DNA of 64,000 nucleotides, taken from GCA-002726655 sp046582185. GTDB lineage: Bacteria; Pseudomonadota; Gammaproteobacteria; Pseudomonadales; Azotimanducaceae. The translations under genes and the position numbers were made by a program. The stretch lies in NCBI GenBank assembly GCA_046582185.1, contig JAYGEX010000041.1:139773-203772 (forward strand), read 5' to 3'. Under the pieces are notes generated by a model that saw only the letters and a program-made list of their open reading frames with translations, searched no databases and was not told the DNA's origin. The stretch's first letter is position 1. Each line of letters begins with the position of its first letter. This document shows positions 53,463-62,844 of this stretch, piece by piece.

Positions 53463-56105
53463 CTACAATTTGGACCAGCGGAGCCTCGATGCGTTGCTGA
53501 CAACGGTGATGGAGGACAAGGCCATTGCCAATCCGGCAAAGCCAGGATTAATAAGCATACCGGTGAATGGATAGAGAACACCCGCAGCCACAGGTATTAG
53601 CAGGATATTGTAGGCGAATGCTGCGCCAAGGTTCTGATAGATATTCCTCATTGTTGCGCGGGAGAGTTTGATGGCATTACCGACTCCCGAAATACTGTTT
53701 CCAAGCAGGGCCACGTCAGCAGTTTCAACAGCAACGTCGGCCCCCTCGCCCATGGCAAAGCCAACATTCGCAGCTGTTAGTGCCAACGAGTCATTTATGC
53801 CGTCGCCAACCATGCCTACCTTTTCACCCTTTCTTTGCAGCGCTTCAATGTGTGCAAGTTTATCTTCGGGTTTTACTTCTGCGATGACAGCATCAAGAGA
53901 TAAAAGTTCGGCTATACTCTGGGCGCTGGATTTGCTGTCGCCAGTCAACATGATGACCTTCAGGCCTTGCGCCTTTAATGATACCACGGCCTCTGCCGAG
54001 TCTTCTTTTAAGGTGTCGCTTAAGACCAGATGGCCTAAAATACGTCCATTCTGGCCAACATAAATAACGGTACCCGTGGCCACCGATTCTTCGCCAGTAA
54101 ACCCAAGCTCCTGCATATGACGGTAATTTCCACAAGCCGCCGGCCCTCCTTCCAGAATGCCGCTTACCCCGCCGCCCGGCACTATAATGAATTCAGATAC
54201 GTTCATGGTGTCGATAACCTGATCATCGCAATATCTGTTAATCGCTTCGGCAAGTGGGTGCTCGGATAATTTCTCCAGGCTGTGCGCAATGGCTAGAAAT
54301 GTCGGCGTATCAATGGATGCCTCCACTGCTTCTACCTGCGGCTTCCCTACCGTTAAGGTACCGGTCTTATCCAATACGATTGTCGTGAGTTGGCTTGCCG
54401 CCTGCAGGGCCTCGCCGTTTTTTACAAGAATACCGCTGCCGGCCGCCCTGCCAACGCCGACCATAATTGACATTGGCGTCGCCAGACCCAATGCACAGGG
54501 ACAGGCAATAATCAGCACCGACATGCCTGTGACAATCATATAGGATACTTTTGGCTCGGGCCCAAATACCCACCATACCATAACTGTTAGCAGTGACAGA
54601 AGGATGACTATAGGCACAAATACGGCGCTGATCTGATCGGTCAAGCGGCCAATTTCAGGCTTCGAATTTTGTGCTTCCCTAACTCGTTGAATAATTCTTG
54701 ATAATGCAGTATCCGAACCTACATGACTCGCCCTTATTTCAAGGGAACCGAACTGATTCAGCGTGCCAGACACAACATGATCGTCGACGCCCTTCTCCAC
54801 CAGCATCGGCTCGCCCGTTAACATCGATTCATCAACGCTGCTGGCACCACTGGTTACCACGCCGTCCACAGCAAAGGCTTCGCCGGGCTTGATTCGAAGA
54901 ATGTCGCCGGCCTCAATTGCATCAATATCTACAATAACTTCTTCCCCATCGACAATTTTCAGTGCAGTCGCCGGGCGCAGACCAATCAGTTTCCTGATGG
55001 CGGCAGAGGTTTTTCCCTTTGCATTGGCTTCCAGAGTCTTGCCAAGGTTAACGAAGCCGATGATGAACAATGCCGCTTCGAAGAACAGGTGCCTTGATGA
55101 TTCCGGAAAGAGCTCCGGAAAATTGATAATCACCATGGAATATATCCAAGCTGCACCGGTGCCCATGGTGATTAGCGTATCCATTGTCGTCGTAAGGTGA
55201 GTGACTGCTTTATATGCACTGCGATAAAAGTGACCGCCGCTCATCCACATAACTGCCAGAATCACGGCGCCTGCTACATTCCAGATTAGCTGCTGATCAA
55301 GCCCCGGCAGTGAACCGCCCATGCTAGCTGCCATCAAAAAACTACCAAGACTCAGAGCTCCAAGAGACTTGAGAAACAATTGTCTGATTTCTGCTTTCAA
55401 CAACAGATCTTTTTGTTCGTAGTTGCCTTCTTCAAGAATAGATACGCCGTACCCAGCTCCAACAACCCCATCGAGTACGGATTGCTCGGACCCACTTGTC
55501 TTAACCAGTGCAGTCTGATCGGCATAGTTCACCGCAGCGCTCACGACTCCAGGGGTCGCCATAAGTGCAGACTCAACAGCATTGACACAGCTGGCGCAGG
55601 ACATGCCAGATATTCCAAGGAGAATCCCGCGAGCATCTCCACTCATTTCTGATATTGACTTGCTGGCGACGCTGGCATCGGCATCAATTTCAACATCAGC
55701 AATATCAAAATGATATCCGAGCGATTCAATAACGGCTTCCACTGACGATGGACTAAAATGCCCGCTGACTGTGGCTTGCTTTCCTTCGAGATCAACCTGG
55801 ACAGAGGAGACTCCCGGCAACTCAGATAGTGCATCGCTAACCTTCGCCACACACTTGTTACAGCTCATTCCAACAACAGGGATAGTGGATACACCGTCGA
55901 CCTCTACATCGGTAAGCTGGTAACCAGCCTCGGTAACGACCTGCTCCAGCCTGGTGTGATTAATCCACGATTCAGTTTTAAGCTCTGCGGAATTGTGTTC
56001 GTGGGAGACAAGTACCGGCTCATCGGTAAGCGTTTTCAGTGCCGATTCGACCTTGCCGGAACAATGTCCACAGGTCATGCCTTCAATTGAAAGTGCGTAG
56101 CTCAC
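53463..56105 (-). CDS. copA: Copper-exporting P1B-type ATPase with three HMA domains
   Basis: 880 residues. Three heavy-metal-associated domains carry GMTCGHC (Cys12, Cys15), GMSCNKC and GMSCASC. The membrane part includes IIACPCALGLATP, the CPC metal site. The catalytic part has DKTGTLT, SEHPLAEA and MVGDGINDSLAL. It should export Cu(I) from the cytosol using ATP. Three HMA domains is more than the usual one or two in bacteria. The neighbouring PepSY protein supports a metal-handling locus. No CueR-like gene or operator is visible nearby. Confidence 0.92.
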   Translation of the reverse strand: MSYALSIEGMTCGHCSGKVESALKTLTDEPVLVSHEHNSAELKTESWINHTRLEQVVTEAGYQLTDVEVDGVSTIPVVGMSCNKCVAKVSDALSELPGVSSVQVDLEGKQATVSGHFSPSSVEAVIESLGYHFDIADVEIDADASVASKSISEMSGDARGILLGISGMSCASCVNAVESALMATPGVVSAAVNYADQTALVKTSGSEQSVLDGVVGAGYGVSILEEGNYEQKDLLLKAEIRQLFLKSLGALSLGSFLMAASMGGSLPGLDQQLIWNVAGAVILAVMWMSGGHFYRSAYKAVTHLTTTMDTLITMGTGAAWIYSMVIINFPELFPESSRHLFFEAALFIIGFVNLGKTLEANAKGKTSAAIRKLIGLRPATALKIVDGEEVIVDIDAIEAGDILRIKPGEAFAVDGVVTSGASSVDESMLTGEPMLVEKGVDDHVVSGTLNQFGSLEIRASHVGSDTALSRIIQRVREAQNSKPEIGRLTDQISAVFVPIVILLSLLTVMVWWVFGPEPKVSYMIVTGMSVLIIACPCALGLATPMSIMVGVGRAAGSGILVKNGEALQAASQLTTIVLDKTGTLTVGKPQVEAVEASIDTPTFLAIAHSLEKLSEHPLAEAINRYCDDQVIDTMNVSEFIIVPGGGVSGILEGGPAACGNYRHMQELGFTGEESVATGTVIYVGQNGRILGHLVLSDTLKEDSAEAVVSLKAQGLKVIMLTGDSKSSAQSIAELLSLDAVIAEVKPEDKLAHIEALQRKGEKVGMVGDGINDSLALTAANVGFAMGEGADVAVETADVALLGNSISGVGNAIKLSRATMRNIYQNLGAAFAYNILLIPVAAGVLYPFTGMLINPGFAGLAMALSSITVVSNASRLRWSKL

Positions 56106-56181
56106 AGCTAGTTCCCAAGATATAAAAATGGCACCTTAAACCTTGAAGGTAGGCGAGACTCCAGAGCTAAAACACCCTATT

Positions 56182-57720
56182 TTACAAAAGTTTTGACTTA
56201 TGACCTTCCCAATAACGATCCTTCAGCAGGCGCTTATATAATTTGCCCGTCGGATGCCGCGGTAACTCCTTGTCAAAATCAATTGATCGAGGACACTTGA
56301 TACTGGACAAATGTTCCTTGCAAAAATCAATTAACTCCGCCTCAAATTCGGGTCCACAATCATCCCAGTTAATGGGCTCTACCACTGCTTTTACTTCTTC
56401 TCCAAAATCTTCATTGGGTATACCAAATACAGCAACGTCCATGACTTTGGCGTGCGTCACAAGAAGATTTTCAGTCTCCTGAGGATAGACATTTACACCA
56501 CCGGTAATGATCATGAAACTCTTACGATCCGTAAGATACAGGAAGCCCTCTTCATCCATATAACCAACGTCACCCAGGGTACTCCAGCCTTGTGCATGCC
56601 GAGACTCTGCGGTCTTGTCCTTGTCATTATAGTATTCAAACTCGCCGCCACCTTCGAAGTAAATAGTGCCGGAGTCACCAGCGGGCACGTCATTACCTTC
56701 GTCATCACATATATGCAATACCGCTGTTAGCGCTCGCCCTACCGAGCCGCGATGTGCCAGCCAATCATCCGAATTAATGGCCACAAAGCCATTTCCTTCA
56801 GAGCCAGCATAATACTCGTGGATTACCTTTCCCCACCATTCGATCATTTGTTCCTTAATGGGAATGGGACAGGGCGCAGCGGCATGAATGGCACACTCAA
56901 GACTCGAGACATCATAATTCGTTCGTACGTCTTCATCCAGCTTTAACATACGGATAAACATTGTTGGCACCCACTGACTGTGTGTTATCTTGTATTTCTC
57001 GATGGTTGCCAGAGACGACTCGGCATCAAAGTGCTGCATAATCACACAAGTCGAACCGCCCAACATAAAGCCAAGGGTAAATGCCAGCGGCGCAGCATGG
57101 TACAAAGGTGCCGGGCTTAAATAAATGCTGTCTTCGGTAGCGCCGTATAACAACTGAAACAAGCCGGCGCCTTCTTCTGCCCCAAACTCGCCTTCCGGCA
57201 GAGGTTTCAGTACCCCTTTTGGGCGGCCTGTTGTTCCGGAAGAATACAGCATGGAAGTGCCGACGCTCTCATCTTTGATGGGCTCCACAGGCATTGAGGC
57301 GATAGCTTCTTCGAACGACTCGAATCCTGCAGCCACACCATCGAGCATGTAGGACTTTTCAACGAGAGACATTTTCCCCGTCAGCTTTTCGACGACACTC
57401 AAGCGATCTTTGGAGGTAATAAATACCCGCGCTTCGCAATCATTAACGATGTATTCAACTTCTTCCTCCTGAAGCCTGTAACTGATGGCAGTGTAATAAA
57501 GGCCAGCCCTGGTGGCAGCTACACATATCTGTAGAAACAAGGCATGGTTTTCCAGCAGAATTGCGATGTGATCGCCGCGGTTCAGGCCCAGACTTCTGAA
57601 TAACTGCGCCATTTGATTAGAGCCATCTTCCAATTGCCGGTAAGTAAATGACTCTCCGGTCTCGGCAATAATATAAGCGGGCTTGGTGGGATTGTTATCG
57701 GCGATGCGACCTGGATGCAT
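56182..57720 (-). CDS. AMP-dependent acyl-CoA synthetase/ligase
   Basis: 512 residues from the ATG at 57720, chosen because AGGATAAG precedes it and the family begins here (MHPGRIADNNPTKPAYIIAETGESFTYRQL); the frame stays open upstream to 57930. TSMLYSSGTTGRPKGVLKPL is the AMP-binding motif, YYAGSEGNGF and GWSTLGDVGYMDEEGFLYLTDRKSFMIITGGVNVYPQE follow, and the C-terminal lysine lies in HPTGKLYKRLL. It activates a carboxylic acid, probably a fatty or aromatic acid, to its CoA thioester. Confidence 0.87.
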   Translation of the reverse strand: MHPGRIADNNPTKPAYIIAETGESFTYRQLEDGSNQMAQLFRSLGLNRGDHIAILLENHALFLQICVAATRAGLYYTAISYRLQEEEVEYIVNDCEARVFITSKDRLSVVEKLTGKMSLVEKSYMLDGVAAGFESFEEAIASMPVEPIKDESVGTSMLYSSGTTGRPKGVLKPLPEGEFGAEEGAGLFQLLYGATEDSIYLSPAPLYHAAPLAFTLGFMLGGSTCVIMQHFDAESSLATIEKYKITHSQWVPTMFIRMLKLDEDVRTNYDVSSLECAIHAAAPCPIPIKEQMIEWWGKVIHEYYAGSEGNGFVAINSDDWLAHRGSVGRALTAVLHICDDEGNDVPAGDSGTIYFEGGGEFEYYNDKDKTAESRHAQGWSTLGDVGYMDEEGFLYLTDRKSFMIITGGVNVYPQETENLLVTHAKVMDVAVFGIPNEDFGEEVKAVVEPINWDDCGPEFEAELIDFCKEHLSSIKCPRSIDFDKELPRHPTGKLYKRLLKDRYWEGHKSKLL

Positions 57721-58013
57721 TTTCTTATCCTGATAAATAGTTCGATGTGAATTGTTGTCTAAACAATGCCTTGGGTACATTGGAAATACAAGCTGGAGCT
57801 GAGGTTCTTCCCACAGGAAGACTCTGATTACATATGCTGGCACTGACGATGGAGTGTATGCCTTAGTGGCGAGTGTTGTCAGGCCATCCAGTACAGGCGT
57901 GCTGTAAACTTGAATAGAATGAGCATTCATGGTCGAATGCGACCTGAATTTAGGCTTATCGTAGTGTTAAGGGGCAGCTTTGAATGCGCAGCGATAACAC
58001 CAAAATGTGAACT

Positions 58014-58451
58014 ATGAGCCCATATAGCACTCCAACATCAAGATTGGGGATAAGGCCAGTTAGTATGAGTGAAGAGAGACGCTACAACGAACGATACAAC
58101 AACCAGCAGCTTGTACTAAATATCGCCAGGCCGGGAATCAAGGGTATCCTTCGCCTCAATCCAACTGCAGATTGCCTTAATTTTTCCTTGGGAGGCCTCC
58201 AATTCGCCAGCAAACAAGTGATGAGGGTTGGCGAGCCGCTGGTCTTGGACCTTTGCGTACATGACATCGAACTTACCGAGATATATGGCGAAGTTGTCAG
58301 CTGCGTAAAAGAAGGAGATGGCATGTGGTTCTGCGGAGTAAGCTTCTGCCTTAACGACAAGCGAATGCAAGAACGCGAAATCACCCACTGTCTTCTCAAA
58401 ATTGAAGACAAATTACGCAATTTCAACAAATACCCTGCCGCCGCCAACTAG
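58014..58451 (+). CDS. PilZ-domain protein
   Basis: 145 residues from 58014; the ATG at 58065 (MSEERRYNERYNN) is an equally good start and gives 128. RYNER supplies the RxxxR c-di-GMP-binding motif, and NFSLGGLQF the [D/N]xSxxG motif, followed by the barrel (LVLDLCVHDIELTEIYGEVV, MWFCGVSFC). It should bind cyclic di-GMP and pass the signal to a partner in motility or envelope functions. It stands alone between divergent and convergent genes. Confidence 0.82.
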   Translation: MSPYSTPTSRLGIRPVSMSEERRYNERYNNQQLVLNIARPGIKGILRLNPTADCLNFSLGGLQFASKQVMRVGEPLVLDLCVHDIELTEIYGEVVSCVKEGDGMWFCGVSFCLNDKRMQEREITHCLLKIEDKLRNFNKYPAAAN

Positions 58452-58549
58452 CTTGAATATGACTTGAAATTCTCGTTTAGTCCGCATGCTTAGCCGTACT
58501 CAATCCTATTCCTTATAACCTAATAATCAGTTGAGTTAACAAGTCGGAA

Positions 58550-59329
58550 TCAAACAGCGGTATAGCCGCCGTCGATAACCAGTTCACTGCCGGTCATAAA
58601 GCTCGAATCCTCTGAGGCCAAAAAGCGGACGCCCTTGCCAATATCCTCAGCAACACCCAAACGGCCTATGGGATGCTTCATAATAAGCATTTGCTGGAGT
58701 TCTTCTTCGCTCGACACCTCATCCATGAATTCCTGAATCTGGCGAACCATTGGCGTCCAGATATAGCCCGGATGCACGGAATTGACTCTGATTTTGTATC
58801 CATTATTGCCGCAATAGACAGCCACAGACTTGGTCAACAACCGGACGCCTCCCTTGGATGCGTTGTAGGCCGGGCCAGCACCGCCAACAAGTCCCATAAC
58901 CGAGGAGATATTGATGATTGACCCGCCTTCTTCTTTCATCGCTTCAACAGCTCTTTTACAGCCAAGATAAACAGCATCAAGGTTAATACTCATAATATTG
59001 CGCCAGCTCTCGAAGGTGCTTTCTTCAAGATTATCATGGCCAGCACCACTTACGCCTGCATTGTTAACAAGCACGCTGAGTTTCCCAAACTCAGACTCCG
59101 CCGCTTGAACGACTTCCTGCCATCGCCCCTCATTGGTAACGTCCTGATGCAGTGAGATTGCTTTCCCGCCTCTTTGTTTAATGATGTCCGCTGTATGTTG
59201 TGCAGCTTCTTCATTAATGTCAGTGACTACAATATTTGCACCACCCTCTGCCAACAATTCACTTGAGGCTTCGCCGAGCCCACTTCCACCACCAGTCACT
59301 ATGGCAACTTTTCCATCAACGCGATTCAT
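58550..59329 (-). CDS. SDR-family oxidoreductase
   Basis: 259 residues. AIVTGGGSGLGEASSELL is the cofactor motif, VTDINEE suggests NAD preference, NNAGVSG and SSVMGLVGGAGPAYNASKGG give the active Ser, Tyr and Lys, and GSELVIDGGYTAV ends the protein. It is a classical SDR of the 3-oxoacyl/hydroxysteroid-dehydrogenase type. It diverges from the ribonucleotide reductase genes and is not linked to them in function. Confidence 0.87.
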   Translation of the reverse strand: MNRVDGKVAIVTGGGSGLGEASSELLAEGGANIVVTDINEEAAQHTADIIKQRGGKAISLHQDVTNEGRWQEVVQAAESEFGKLSVLVNNAGVSGAGHDNLEESTFESWRNIMSINLDAVYLGCKRAVEAMKEEGGSIINISSVMGLVGGAGPAYNASKGGVRLLTKSVAVYCGNNGYKIRVNSVHPGYIWTPMVRQIQEFMDEVSSEEELQQMLIMKHPIGRLGVAEDIGKGVRFLASEDSSFMTGSELVIDGGYTAV

Positions 59330-59762
59330 CTATTCTTCCTGTGAGAGTCAATTTAGTGTGTCGATTCCAGTTTCCCACAGATACATATTACGGCACAATC
59401 CCTGCCAATTTATTATCTCGATAAGGCACAATATTGGCCGTATATTTACAAGACCTGACCCCCTTATCTGACCAATTTCCGATGAACAGCTAAAAACAAG
59501 GATAACAACATCTTGTGTTGATTAGCGCTCTGTAGCACAATATGTAGCCGCTTTACCGGAATTTGGAATATCGCCCGATTTCCCCAATTTTTTTGTAAAA
59601 GCATGATAATGAGGGTAAAAAAAGAAAAATAAATCGAATTGTAGCAGCCGATTCAAACCACTCGCTTTGATTGCATCAAAGCAACACAATTCACCACAAA
59701 CACAAGCTACAAGAACAGTTAACAAGAACATCCAAACAGCATCAGATACTAGAAGGGGACAA
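59330..59762 (+). promoter_or_regulatory. Upstream region of nrdJa
   Basis: This 433-base gap serves the divergent SDR and nrdJa genes. It contains the tandem NrdR-type boxes at 59506-59547. A weaker CAATATTGGC at 59429-59438 partly resembles the same box. The stretch from 59585 to 59650 is A/T-rich. No cobalamin riboswitch core was recognised although the enzyme uses B12. Confidence 0.5.
59506..59547 (+). promoter_or_regulatory. Tandem NrdR boxes
   Basis: CAACATCTTG (59506-59515) and CAATATGTAG (59538-59547) match the NrdR core CwAtATaTwG in 8 and 9 of 10 positions. Their centres are 32 bases apart, the three-turn spacing typical of NrdR sites at ribonucleotide reductase operons. NrdR would repress nrdJa when deoxynucleotides are plentiful. 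Confidence 0.75.
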
Positions 59763-61925
59763 ATGGATTCAACGGCACCAAAACCAGAATTAAAAGCCAT
59801 TCCAACAACAATTAGTGAAATAAAGTTTCAGGAAGCGTCCCTGGACATATGGGAAAACAAGTATTGCCTGAAAACCAAAAAGGGTGAGCGTGTCGATCAG
59901 GATATGGATGAGACCTACAGGCGAGTAGCCGTAGCCTTATCTGATGTGGAAGATATTGATTCAAGAGAAAAGTGGTTCGAGCAGTTTCTATGGGCCTTGC
60001 GACAAGGCGTAATACCCGCCGGTAGAATTATCTCCAATGCTGGCGCCCAGGATCATAAACCTGCCACATCCACAATTAACTGCACAGTATCCGGAACTAT
60101 CAGTGATTCCATGGAAGACATCCTGAATAAGGTCGTTGAAGCGGGTCTGACACTCAAGGCGGGCTGCGGAATTGGCTATGAATTTTCGACTCTGCGCCCT
60201 AAGGGAGCTTATGTTTCAGGTGCTGGCGCATACACCTCCGGGCCGCTTTCCTTCATGGATATCTACGATAAAACATGTTTCACCGTGTCATCAGCGGGTG
60301 GCCGGCGCGGAGCACAAATGGCGACATTCGAGATTGGTCATCCAGACGTTATGGAGTTTATTCGCGCCAAGAGAGAAGACGGCCGGCTACGACAATTTAA
60401 CCTGTCTCTTCTTATCACCAAGGAATTTGTTGAGGCGGTAAAGTCCGATGCTGATTGGCCACTGTCCTTCCCCCTGACGATTGCAGAGCAGGAAACCGAT
60501 GAAGTTGACCTGGGAGATGCGTCCCTGATTCTTTGGCGTGACTTTCCGGTAAAAGATAAATACGTGACCAATGAGTCTGGTCTGATCGCATGCCGCATAG
60601 CCAAGGTCATTAAAGCTCGCCGTTTGTGGGACATGATTATGACCTCTACTTACGACTTTGCAGAGCCTGGCTTCATCCTGATTGATAAGGTCAATGAGAT
60701 GAACAACAACTGGTTCTGTGAAAACATTCGCGCAACCAATCCCTGTGGCGAACAGCCCCTGCCCCCTTATGGAAGTTGCCTGCTCGGCTCTATTAATCTT
60801 TGCAAGTTTGTCATTAAACCCTTCAGCGGTGAGGCAACATTTAACTGGGAAGATTTTAGAAAGGCAGTAGCAATATTCACCCGCATGCTGGACAACGTCG
60901 TTGAAATTAACGGCTTGCCCCTGCGAGAGCAACGCGATGAAATCATGCGCAAGCGGCGCCATGGCATGGGCTATCTGGGTCTGGGCTCAACTATCACTAT
61001 GATGGGCATGAGTTATGGCGATGAGAAGTCGGTTGCCTTCACTGAACAGGTCACCAAAGAGCTTGCGATTGTCGGTTGGCAAGCTGGCCTGGAGCTTGCC
61101 CTTGAAAAGGGACCGGCTTCCATTATGAATGAAGAATTTACAGTCACCGGCGAAATGCTACGCCAGCGCCCTGAAATGGCAGATGATGGTTTGGAAGTCG
61201 GAGACAGCGTTAAGGGTAAAGTCCTGTTGGCAAAATATTCCCGGTATATGCAGCAGCTTGCGCAGGAGAGCCCGGAATTGGTAGAGCAGATTGCGGAGAT
61301 AGGCTGTCGTTTCACCCATCACAGCTCTATCGCACCTACCGGCACCATCAGTCTTTCACTGGCAAACAATGCAAGTAATGGCATCGAGCCAAGTTTTGCT
61401 CACCAGTACTCACGTAATGTCATCAGGGAAGGTAAAAAATCAAAAGAGAAAATTGAAGTCTATTCATTCGAGCTGCTCGCGTACCGTGCGATGGTGAATC
61501 CGAATGCAGAAGCGTACACAGAAAATGAAGATAACAAGCTACCTGCTTACTTCATTACTGCCGATGATATTTCACCCATGCAACACGTAGACATTCAGGC
61601 CGCCGCCCAGAAGTGGATAGATTCGTCGATTTCCAAGACCGCCAATGTGCCAACAAATTACCCGTTTGAAGAGTTTAAGGACATCTACATGTACGCATAT
61701 GAGAAAGGATTGAAAGGATGTACGACCTTCCGATTCAATCCGGAAGCATTTCAAGGGGTACTGGTCAAGGAATCGGATCTCGAAAACACGACCTACCAAT
61801 TTACCCTGGAAGATGGCTCTGTTGTCGAGGTCAAAGGTAATGAAGAGATTGAATATGATGGTGAGCTGCATTCCGCCGCCAATCTATATGACGCTATGAA
61901 GGAAGGTTATTACGGCAAGTTTTAA
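59763..61925 (+). CDS. nrdJ: Class II (adenosylcobalamin-dependent) ribonucleotide reductase, large part
   Basis: 720 residues from the ATG at 59763 with AAGGGG ahead; the frame is open further upstream but the family starts here. INCTVSGTISDSMEDIL, LKAGCGIGYEFSTLRPKGA, RRGAQMATFEIGHPDVMEFI and ATNPCGEQPLPPYGSCLLGSINL carry the active-site cysteines and the NPCGEQPL radical loop; MGYLGLGS and TGTISLSLANNASNGIEPSFA follow. It reduces ribonucleotides with B12 and needs no oxygen. The C-terminal tail is encoded separately by the next gene, as in Pseudomonas aeruginosa nrdJa/nrdJb. Confidence 0.93.
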   Translation: MDSTAPKPELKAIPTTISEIKFQEASLDIWENKYCLKTKKGERVDQDMDETYRRVAVALSDVEDIDSREKWFEQFLWALRQGVIPAGRIISNAGAQDHKPATSTINCTVSGTISDSMEDILNKVVEAGLTLKAGCGIGYEFSTLRPKGAYVSGAGAYTSGPLSFMDIYDKTCFTVSSAGGRRGAQMATFEIGHPDVMEFIRAKREDGRLRQFNLSLLITKEFVEAVKSDADWPLSFPLTIAEQETDEVDLGDASLILWRDFPVKDKYVTNESGLIACRIAKVIKARRLWDMIMTSTYDFAEPGFILIDKVNEMNNNWFCENIRATNPCGEQPLPPYGSCLLGSINLCKFVIKPFSGEATFNWEDFRKAVAIFTRMLDNVVEINGLPLREQRDEIMRKRRHGMGYLGLGSTITMMGMSYGDEKSVAFTEQVTKELAIVGWQAGLELALEKGPASIMNEEFTVTGEMLRQRPEMADDGLEVGDSVKGKVLLAKYSRYMQQLAQESPELVEQIAEIGCRFTHHSSIAPTGTISLSLANNASNGIEPSFAHQYSRNVIREGKKSKEKIEVYSFELLAYRAMVNPNAEAYTENEDNKLPAYFITADDISPMQHVDIQAAAQKWIDSSISKTANVPTNYPFEEFKDIYMYAYEKGLKGCTTFRFNPEAFQGVLVKESDLENTTYQFTLEDGSVVEVKGNEEIEYDGELHSAANLYDAMKEGYYGKF

Positions 61926-61954
61926 TCTTGCCTGCGGGGCAATGTTTATAACAG

Positions 61955-62003
61955 TACTTATGACGGCACTTATAGCTGCACCTACTTACCGCACTTTTGC
62001 GAG
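61955..62003. repeat. Degenerate 12-13-bp tandem array
   Basis: Units starting TACTTATGACGG, CACTTATAGCTG, CACCTACTTACCG and CACTTTTGCGAG follow head to tail. Similarity is modest. The array lies between nrdJa and nrdJb, just before the LexA-like site. Confidence 0.4.
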
Positions 62004-62036
62004 AAGGATTGAAACATTCCCACGAAGGGTTATCAT

Positions 62037-62056
62037 TACTGTACTTATATACAGTA
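62037..62056 (+). promoter_or_regulatory. LexA (SOS) box upstream of nrdJb
   Basis: TACTGTACTTATATACAGTA matches the gammaproteobacterial LexA consensus TACTGTATATATATACAGTA in 18 of 20 positions and has the exact CTGT-N8-ACAG core. It ends 39 bases before the nrdJb ATG, so LexA there would block a promoter inside the nrdJa-nrdJb gap. Confidence 0.75.
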
Positions 62057-62095
62057 TATAGAGCAGAGTTAGAAGGACAGAAGAGGAGAAATGAT

Positions 62096-62770
62096 ATGGC
62101 TATCAAGATAGAACAAAACATCGTTGACTACAGTATTAAGCAAGAGAATAAGCCGGAATCCACGGAGCCTGTGAAGGAATTGATGCATGAAGATGTGGCC
62201 CGCCCGGATGAGCTGAAGGGATATACCTACAAGATAAAGACACCACTGTCCGATCATGCCATGTATGTCACGATCAATAATATCGTGCTCAATTCAGGCA
62301 CGATACACGAGCAGGAATATCCGTTTGAAGTCTTTATAAATTCCAAGAACATGGAACAATTTCAATGGATCCTGGCCCTTACGCGAGTTATTTCTGCCGT
62401 ATTCCGCAAGGGCGGCGACGCGACCTTCCTGGTGGAGGAGCTTAAGCAGGTATTCGATCCCCAGGGTGGGTACTTCAAGAAGGGCGGCCGATTTATGCCC
62501 TCTCTGGTCGCCGAGATTGGTGAGGTTCTTGAAACTCATATGAAGAAAATGGGCTTACTGGAAGACGAAGAACTCAGCGAAGCTCACCTTGCGCTCATCG
62601 CCGAAAAACGAGCATTACTCGAGGGCCCCGCCGCTAATGCTGACGATGCCGATGCCGGTACCAATTTTCCGGCAGGCTCAAAACTGTGTGTGAAGTGCCA
62701 TACCGTAGCGACGATCATGATGGATGGCTGTATGACTTGTCTTAATTGCGGCGATAGCAAGTGCGGATAG
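62096..62770 (+). CDS. Class II ribonucleotide reductase, C-terminal subunit (NrdJb)
   Basis: 224 residues from the ATG at 62096, chosen for GAGGAG at 62083-62088. LSDHAMYVTINNIVLNSGTIHEQEYPFEVFINSKNMEQFQWILALTRVISAVFRKGG matches the C-terminal part of class II reductases. The tail KLCVKCHTVATIMMDGCMTCLNCGDSKCG carries the redox cysteines that re-reduce the active site. It works with NrdJa. The 170-base gap before it, with its own SOS box, suggests separate control in addition to read-through. Confidence 0.9.
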   Translation: MAIKIEQNIVDYSIKQENKPESTEPVKELMHEDVARPDELKGYTYKIKTPLSDHAMYVTINNIVLNSGTIHEQEYPFEVFINSKNMEQFQWILALTRVISAVFRKGGDATFLVEELKQVFDPQGGYFKKGGRFMPSLVAEIGEVLETHMKKMGLLEDEELSEAHLALIAEKRALLEGPAANADDADAGTNFPAGSKLCVKCHTVATIMMDGCMTCLNCGDSKCG

Positions 62771-62844
62771 CGAGCGTCATCCTTTAGGAAACTTCCTTTG
62801 AAGAACCTCCGCTAACCCTTAATTCGCAAATATTTCAGAAGTAC

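Noticed and set aside
59330..59762. Cobalamin riboswitch before the B12-dependent reductase
   Set aside because: No B12-box-like core (GCCACTG type) was found in the gap.
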